Shown: positions 40,513 to 44,783 of the stretch, piece by piece
Layout: the number at the start of each line of letters is the position of its first letter
Position numbering within the stretch: position 1 is the stretch's first letter
Assembly: GCA_015055965.1 (NCBI GenBank)
Contig: SVHG01000018.1
Location: 1 to 44,783 of the forward strand
Length of the DNA: 44,783 nt
Reading direction: 5' to 3'
Source: Clostridiales bacterium
GTDB lineage: Bacteria; Bacillota; Clostridia; Christensenellales; Borkfalkiaceae
Position numbers and translations under genes: made by a program
The notes under the pieces: model-generated
What the model was told of the DNA's origin: nothing
What the model saw: only the letters and a program-made list of their open reading frames with translations
Database searches by the model: none

Positions 40513-41119
40513 AATTATAAACGAAAAGAAAAAATACTCAAAAGAGGATTGCATAAACGTAATTCCCTTTGGTAAAATAGAGCGGGTAGATTTTAGAAGA
40601 CAGCTTAACGGAAGCGGAAAGGAATTGGTAGAGCTTGGAAGAAAAGCTGAACGGCTTGGCGGTATAACCCTCGTTGGGGCGGAAAGTGATAACTGCGGGA
40701 TAATGAAAAAAAGCGTTTTTATATTTGAAGGGGCTAGACTTATTTCCATTTGCGATATGAATGAATATCAAGAAAAATATAGCTCTTCTTACGGGTTTAA
40801 AAGCATAGAATTTAAGGGGAAGAAGCTAGGGGTTTTAGTGGATAAAGATATCTATTCGCCAAGCGCTGTAAAGGCGCTTTGTTTAAACGGCGAACACGCG
40901 ATAATCAACCTATACGGGGGTTTATTGCCACAAAAGGCCTTCGTTGGGTGTGAGTTTTACTCTTACGTTTACGGTGTGGATTTTATATGCGTTGCAAGCC
41001 ATATTGCAAAAGCGTTTAACGCAAGGGGTGAAGAGGTCGTAATGACTGAAGGCGTGGGAAATTTTGCATTTGAAGGGGTATATAGGGAAATTAGAAGAAG
41101 ACAGCGGGGTAACGTATAG
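40502..41119 (+). CDS. Nitrilase-fold protein lacking the catalytic residues
   Basis: A 205-residue protein, shorter than the usual 260-280. The order of strands matches the carbon-nitrogen hydrolase fold: NVIPFG where active members have a VxPE glutamate, GGITLVGAESDN (about residues 52-63), YGFKSIEFKGKKLGVLVDKDIYSPSA (about 95-120) where they have ICYDxxFPE, and GEHAIINLYGG. The Glu appears replaced by Phe, the Cys by Asp, and the Lys is absent, so no amidase activity is expected. It may be a binding or structural relative. It sits between the island and the CofE-like gene, with core-like codon use. Confidence 0.55.
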   Translation: MKIRIINEKKKYSKEDCINVIPFGKIERVDFRRQLNGSGKELVELGRKAERLGGITLVGAESDNCGIMKKSVFIFEGARLISICDMNEYQEKYSSSYGFKSIEFKGKKLGVLVDKDIYSPSAVKALCLNGEHAIINLYGGLLPQKAFVGCEFYSYVYGVDFICVASHIAKAFNARGEEVVMTEGVGNFAFEGVYREIRRRQRGNV

Positions 41120-41202
41120 ATTTTTAAAGGCGCGTAACGGCTTTATTTGTTTATTAATAAACAAAAAAATATTAGCGAGTTTTAATGACGGGCATTAATT
41201 GC

Positions 41203-41231
41203 TTTACAAAGGTATAACTTTTTTGTATAAT
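41203..41231 (+). promoter_or_regulatory. Promoter of the CofE-like gene
   Basis: TTTACA (41203-41208) and TATAAT (41226-41231) are separated by 17 bp, about 43 nt upstream of the start codon. Confidence 0.75.
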
Positions 41232-41273
41232 TAGATAGTTAAAAAGCTTTACCATAGGTAAAAAGGAGTCAGT

Positions 41274-42464
41274 ATGGCTGAAAGATTAGTCGGAACGGTT
41301 TCAAGAGGTATACGCGCCCCCATTATTAGAGAAGGGGACGATATAGCTAAAATAGTAGTAGATAGCGTAATAAACGCTGCCGATAGCGAAGGCTTTGCTT
41401 TGCGTGATAGGGACGTAATTGCAATAACGGAAGCAGTGGTTGCAAGAGCACAAGGCAACTATGCAACGGTGCAGGATATTGCAAACGACGTTAAGCAAAA
41501 ATTCGGCGATAAAACGGTTGGTGTAATTTTCCCCATACTTTCAAGAAACAGATTTGCCATTTGCTTAAGGGGTATGGCTATGGGCTTAAAGAAAATAGTT
41601 TTAATGCTCAGCTATCCTTCAGACGAGGTTGGTAATCACTTAGTTAGCATAGACGATCTTGATGAAAAGGGTGTTAACCCTTGGAGTGACGTGTTAAGCG
41701 AAGGCCGTTATCGCGAGTTTTTCGGTTACAAAAAGCACACCTTTACCGGTGTTGATTACGTTGCTTATTATAAAGAGCTAATCTCTTCTTGTGGGGCGGA
41801 CGTTGAAATAGTATTTGCAAACGATTGCAGGGCTATTTTGGATTATACCGATTGCGTTATAAACTGCGATATTCACACCCGCAAGCGTACCAAACGCATT
41901 TTAGAGCAAAAGGGCGCAAAGGTATTTTCTTTAGATGAAATTTTAACCACACCCGGTTCTCTTGGCGGATACAACGCTGAATACGGCTTACTCGGCTCTA
42001 ACAAGGCAACGGAGGATAAAATTAAGCTCTTCCCCCGCGATTGTCAAGCGGTAGTAGATAAAATTCAGGAAGATATACTTCAAAGAACGGGCAAAAGGGT
42101 AGAGGTTATGGTTTACGGTGATGGCGCGTTTAAAGATCCCGTTGGTAAAATTTGGGAGCTAGCCGATCCCGTCGTTTCCCCTGCATACACCCAAGGCTTG
42201 ATCGGTAGACCTAACGAGGTTAAGCTTAAATATTTAGCAGATAACGATTTTGCTCATTTGAAGGGTGAAGAGCTAAAAAATGCTATTAAGGGATATATTA
42301 AGAACAAGGAAAGTGACTTAGTTGGCTCTATGGCTTCACAGGGCACTACACCCCGCCAGTTAACCGATTTAATAGGCTCTCTTTGCGACCTAACCTCCGG
42401 TAGTGGCGATAAGGGTACGCCCATAGTTTTAGTTCAAGGATATTTTGATAACTATACCGAATAG
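41274..42464 (+). CDS. CofE-like F420-0:gamma-glutamyl ligase family protein
   Basis: A 396-residue protein of the coenzyme F420-0:L-glutamate ligase superfamily. It has VGTVSRGIRAPIIREGDD (about residues 5-22), DRDVIAITEAVVARAQG (about 45-61), the conserved block MVYGDGAFKDPVGKIWELAD (about 281-300) and a long C-terminal part with ASQGTTPRQLTD. Many Clostridia without F420 carry this longer form, whose true substrate is unknown; it may add glutamate to another cofactor or peptide. No F420 genes are seen nearby. The ribosome site AAAGGAG is eight bases before the ATG. Confidence 0.85.
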   Translation: MAERLVGTVSRGIRAPIIREGDDIAKIVVDSVINAADSEGFALRDRDVIAITEAVVARAQGNYATVQDIANDVKQKFGDKTVGVIFPILSRNRFAICLRGMAMGLKKIVLMLSYPSDEVGNHLVSIDDLDEKGVNPWSDVLSEGRYREFFGYKKHTFTGVDYVAYYKELISSCGADVEIVFANDCRAILDYTDCVINCDIHTRKRTKRILEQKGAKVFSLDEILTTPGSLGGYNAEYGLLGSNKATEDKIKLFPRDCQAVVDKIQEDILQRTGKRVEVMVYGDGAFKDPVGKIWELADPVVSPAYTQGLIGRPNEVKLKYLADNDFAHLKGEELKNAIKGYIKNKESDLVGSMASQGTTPRQLTDLIGSLCDLTSGSGDKGTPIVLVQGYFDNYTE

Positions 42465-42536
42465 CAATCACCAATTAAATGCTTGCGTTGTAAAAACTAG
42501 AAAAACAGATGAAATATAAAGGAAGGTAAATAAAAA

Positions 42537-44330
42537 ATGGCTGAATTTTTAGCGGGTTTAAAGAGAACGGATTATTGCGGTTCGTTCAGAATGGAATCTT
42601 GCGGTAAAGAAGTAGTTGTAACCGGTTGGACGCAAAAAAGAAGAAATCTTGGCAGTCTAATTTTCGTTGATTTAAGGGATAGAACGGGTATCGTTCAGGT
42701 AGTATTTGACGAAACCTGTGATAAAGCAGTATTTGAAAAGGCAGAGCTTATTCGTTCAGAATTCGTTCTGGCAGTAAAGGGCGTAGTTCGCGAGCGTTCT
42801 TCAAAGACAAATAAAATTGCTACCGGCGAAGTAGAAATTTTAGCAAGTGAGCTTAAAATTCTTTCAGAAGCAGACACCACTCCCTTTGAAATATTAGACG
42901 ATACCAATGCAAACGAAGCGCTAAGACTTAAATACAGATATTTAGACTTACGCCGTCCTTCACTTCAAAACAAATTAATCGTAAGAAACAAAATTTCCAA
43001 GGTAACCCGTGACTATCTTGATGAAAACGGCTTTTTAGAAATAGAAACTCCCTTCCTTGGTAAATCTACCCCCGAAGGAGCAAGAGACTATTTAGTTCCT
43101 TCAAGAATCCACGAAGGATGCTTCTATGCGTTACCTCAATCCCCCCAAATTTATAAACAACTATTAATGATTTCCGGTATGGATAGATATTATCAGCTTG
43201 CAAAGTGCTTCAGAGATGAGGACTTAAGAGCAAACCGCCAGCCTGAATTCACTCAAATAGACTTAGAAATGAGCTTCGTTGAAGACGAAACGGACGTAAT
43301 GTATCCCGTTGAAGGCTTAATCAAGCGCGTATTCAAGGAAACGCTTGGCTTAGACCTTGGCGAAGGACATTTTAGAACTATGACTTACGAAGAAGGTATG
43401 AATAAGTACGGCTCTGATAAGCCTGATACCAGATTCGGCATGGAGCTTAACGATATTTCAGATTGCTTTAAGGATAGTGAGTTTGCAGTATTCAAAAACG
43501 CTTTAAGCGTTGGCGGAAGCGTACGCGCTATTAACGCGAAGGGCTTTGCAGATAAGCTTTCAAGAAAGGATTTAGACGCGCTTGTTGAATTCGTAAAAAC
43601 CTTAGGTGCAAAAGGTCTTTGCTGGGTTACCCACAAAACGGGCGAGGGCTTAAAGTCTTCTATTATGAAGTTCTTAAGCGAAGAGCAAATTGCTAAGTTC
43701 AGCGAAATTTGTAACTTTGAAGAGGGCGACGCGTTATTTATCGCTGCAGATAAGAATACCACCGTATTCAACACTCTTGGCGGTTTACGCTTACACCTAG
43801 CAGAAAAGTTTAACCTTATTGATCCTAACAGCTACGATATTCTATGGATTACCGACTTCCCCATGTTTGAATACAGCGAAGAGGAAGATAGAATCGTTGC
43901 AGTTCACCACCCGTTCACAGCGCCCAAAACGGAAGATATTCCCTTGCTCTTTACAGATCCCTTAAAGATGCACGCAAAGGCTTACGACTTAGTAATTAAC
44001 GGTCAGGAAGCAGGCGGTGGTTCAATAAGAATTCACTCACGCGAATTACAAAAGCAGGTATTTACCGCTCTTGGCTTAAGTGATGAGGTTATTAGACGTA
44101 AGTTCGGTTTCTTCGTTGACGCATTCAATTACGGAACTCCCCCTCACGGCGGTCTTGCATTAGGCTTAGATAGATTAGTTATGCTTATAACCAAGTGTGA
44201 TTCTATTAAAGAAGTTATCGCATTCCCCAAGGTACAAACTGCATCTTGCTTAATGAGTGAAGCTCCTTCTACCGTAGAAGATAAACAGTTAGAAGAGCTA
44301 TATTTAACCGTTAATAAAAGTGAAAAATAA
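42537..44330 (+). CDS. aspS: Aspartyl-tRNA synthetase, bacterial type
   Basis: A 597-residue class II synthetase that charges tRNA-Asp. The N-terminal OB fold (about residues 15-105) binds the anticodon. The catalytic core shows LRYRYLDLRRPSLQNK (about 135-150), QSPQIYKQLLM, motif 2 CFRDEDLRANRQPEFTQID (about 224-242) and motif 3 GGLALGLDRLVMLI (about 541-554). The GAD insertion of bacterial enzymes is present (about 295-420). The ribosome site is AAGGAAGG. A terminator follows directly, so it is a single unit or the end of a transcript from the CofE-like gene. Confidence 0.97.
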   Translation: MAEFLAGLKRTDYCGSFRMESCGKEVVVTGWTQKRRNLGSLIFVDLRDRTGIVQVVFDETCDKAVFEKAELIRSEFVLAVKGVVRERSSKTNKIATGEVEILASELKILSEADTTPFEILDDTNANEALRLKYRYLDLRRPSLQNKLIVRNKISKVTRDYLDENGFLEIETPFLGKSTPEGARDYLVPSRIHEGCFYALPQSPQIYKQLLMISGMDRYYQLAKCFRDEDLRANRQPEFTQIDLEMSFVEDETDVMYPVEGLIKRVFKETLGLDLGEGHFRTMTYEEGMNKYGSDKPDTRFGMELNDISDCFKDSEFAVFKNALSVGGSVRAINAKGFADKLSRKDLDALVEFVKTLGAKGLCWVTHKTGEGLKSSIMKFLSEEQIAKFSEICNFEEGDALFIAADKNTTVFNTLGGLRLHLAEKFNLIDPNSYDILWITDFPMFEYSEEEDRIVAVHHPFTAPKTEDIPLLFTDPLKMHAKAYDLVINGQEAGGGSIRIHSRELQKQVFTALGLSDEVIRRKFGFFVDAFNYGTPPHGGLALGLDRLVMLITKCDSIKEVIAFPKVQTASCLMSEAPSTVEDKQLEELYLTVNKSEK

Positions 44331-44343
44331 TTAATAAAAAGCT

Positions 44344-44380
44344 AAAAAGGAAGTAGTTTTTTCTACTTCCTTTTTTGATA
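44344..44380 (+). terminator. Terminator of aspS
   Basis: A perfect 13-bp stem (aaaaaggaagtag and ctacttccttttt) with a 6-nt T loop is followed by a T-run, 14 nt after the aspS stop. Confidence 0.92.
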
Positions 44381-44411
44381 TAAAAAAAACCACGCGATAG
44401 TCGCGTGGTTC
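44380..44411 (-). terminator. Terminator facing a transcript from the right
   Basis: AACCACGCGA (44388-44397) pairs perfectly with TCGCGTGGTT (44401-44410). On the minus strand the stem is followed by eight T residues, so it ends a minus-strand transcript coming from beyond the repeats. Confidence 0.75.
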
Positions 44412-44438
44412 AGTAGAGGTTTACCGGTGAGTGGAAAA

Positions 44439-44490
44439 GAGCCTTCCCCAGTGGGGGAAGGGGGACCACGTTAGTGGTGGATGAGGTGTT
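44439..44490 (+). repeat. MITE-like dispersed repeat, copy 1
   Basis: A block beginning gccttccccagtgggggaag (44441-44460) holds two tight hairpins (ccttcccc/ggggaagg and ccac/gtgg) and ends in ggatgaggtg. Its beginning and end match the reverse complement of 44533-44587. Repeats of this kind, with cctcatcc ends, are widespread in gut Clostridia genomes (established knowledge). Confidence 0.7.
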
Positions 44491-44532
44491 TTGGTAAAAA
44501 ATACAAATAAAAATTAAAGCACTAAATTATAC

Positions 44533-44587
44533 AACTCCTCATCCGTCACTCGAAAACTCGTGACACCTTCTCCCGCAGGAGAAGGCA
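44533..44587 (-). repeat. MITE-like dispersed repeat, copy 2 (inverted)
   Basis: Read on the minus strand it starts gccttctcctgcgggagaag and ends gtgacggatgagg, the same family as copy 1 in the opposite orientation, with a central tcacgag..ctcgtga hairpin. The pair is about 45 bp apart, so together they could form a composite non-autonomous element. Confidence 0.7.
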
Positions 44588-44711
44588 AAAGTGAAACCCG
44601 TTGACGGGTAGCAGGTAATAAGTGCATGACTGGCAGGTCAAATAAAAAGCACATTTGTGCTAGCCAGTAAGCAATGGCTATGCCCGGAAAATAAAAACCA
44701 CCCGTATTTGA

Positions 44712-44783
44712 AGTGAACCCCAAAGTTTAGACAAAAAAATATTAAATTTGTGAATGAGTTCTGTACTGTACAGGGCTCATTCC
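44712..44783 (+). mobile_element. Probable edge of an IS3-family (IS150-like) insertion sequence
   Basis: The sequence tgaaccccaaagtttagaca (44712-44731) has the form of an IS3-type terminal inverted repeat. It is followed by a long hairpin (gaatgag.ctgtac/gtacag.ctcattc, 44752-44782) of the kind placed before the transposase start to shield it from outside transcription. The transposase itself would lie beyond the window. Identified by eye only. Confidence 0.5.

Noticed and set aside
44514..44723. A 69-codon minus-strand frame in the right-hand repeats
   Set aside because: It is made largely of repeat sequence and the IS edge, with no family match and no ribosome site.
1..44783. tRNA, rRNA or CRISPR array
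   Set aside because: No cloverleaf with a GGTTCGAATCC-type arm, no rRNA signature and no regularly spaced repeat-spacer pattern was seen by eye. The 19-bp motif is irregularly spaced between genes, not a CRISPR repeat.

Overview
The window looks like a chromosomal stretch of a low-GC, Gram-positive, probably spore-forming anaerobe of the Bacillota (Clostridia-like, gut-type). The signs are an AT-rich sequence with strong AGGAGG-type ribosome sites and near-consensus sigma-A promoters, a spoVT-spoVB-mazG-dus run, an obgE-yhbY-nadD/yqeK-rsfS run, a cysteine desulfurase paired with a DUF3343 protein, and a spermidine/putrescine ABC operon headed by an XRE-cupin regulator. TGA, TAA and TAG all behave as stops. 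Species cannot be named from sequence alone.

Layout. 1-5.5 kb: the end of an unknown gene, then the polyamine operon (regulator-potA-potB-potC-potD) on the minus strand. 5.7-12 kb: a PH-like membrane protein, an ABC-F ATPase, a PucR/CdaR-like regulator, an S41 protease, and a small inserted module (XRE regulator plus SLOG-type protein) lying between two 114-bp direct repeats. 12-20.9 kb: a surface transglutaminase-like protein, HD hydrolase, MFS transporter, acyltransferase plus zinc-ribbon membrane protein, rRNA methyltransferase and a secreted MBL-fold hydrolase. 20.9-33.7 kb: mostly housekeeping genes (cysteine desulfurase, nth, obgE, yhbY, fused nadD-yqeK, rsfS, spoVT, spoVB, mazG, dus) with a few odd proteins between them. 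33.8-40.4 kb: an accessory island with a promoter, a strongly structured leader RNA with a terminator-like hairpin, a 1175-residue lipoprotein, two unfamiliar genes of different base composition, and a truncated relative of the lipoprotein. 40.5-44.3 kb: a nitrilase-fold protein lacking its catalytic triad, a CofE-like ligase and aspS. 44.4-44.8 kb: two inverted copies of a MITE-like repeat and what appears to be the edge of an IS3-type insertion sequence.

The most interesting signals are not single genes. (1) A short dispersed motif, consensus ctataRgtcgattaacggc, occurs about twelve times between 0.1 and 32.8 kb, nearly always within about 30 nt downstream of a stop codon. In two cases it forms the loop of a terminator hairpin whose stem differs, and in one it is read as protein at the start of dus. 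I found none in the 33.8-40.4 kb island or beyond it. (2) The leader RNA at 33897-34055 has perfect 14, 10 and 7 bp stems closing around a junction, begins where a consensus promoter predicts transcription to start, and is followed by a UUCG hairpin plus T-run just before the lipoprotein gene. (3) A regulator plus SLOG cargo sits between duplicated terminators. (4) Two or three proteins appear to keep enzyme folds while losing catalytic residues (nitrilase, DeoC-like, Mrr-like membrane protein).
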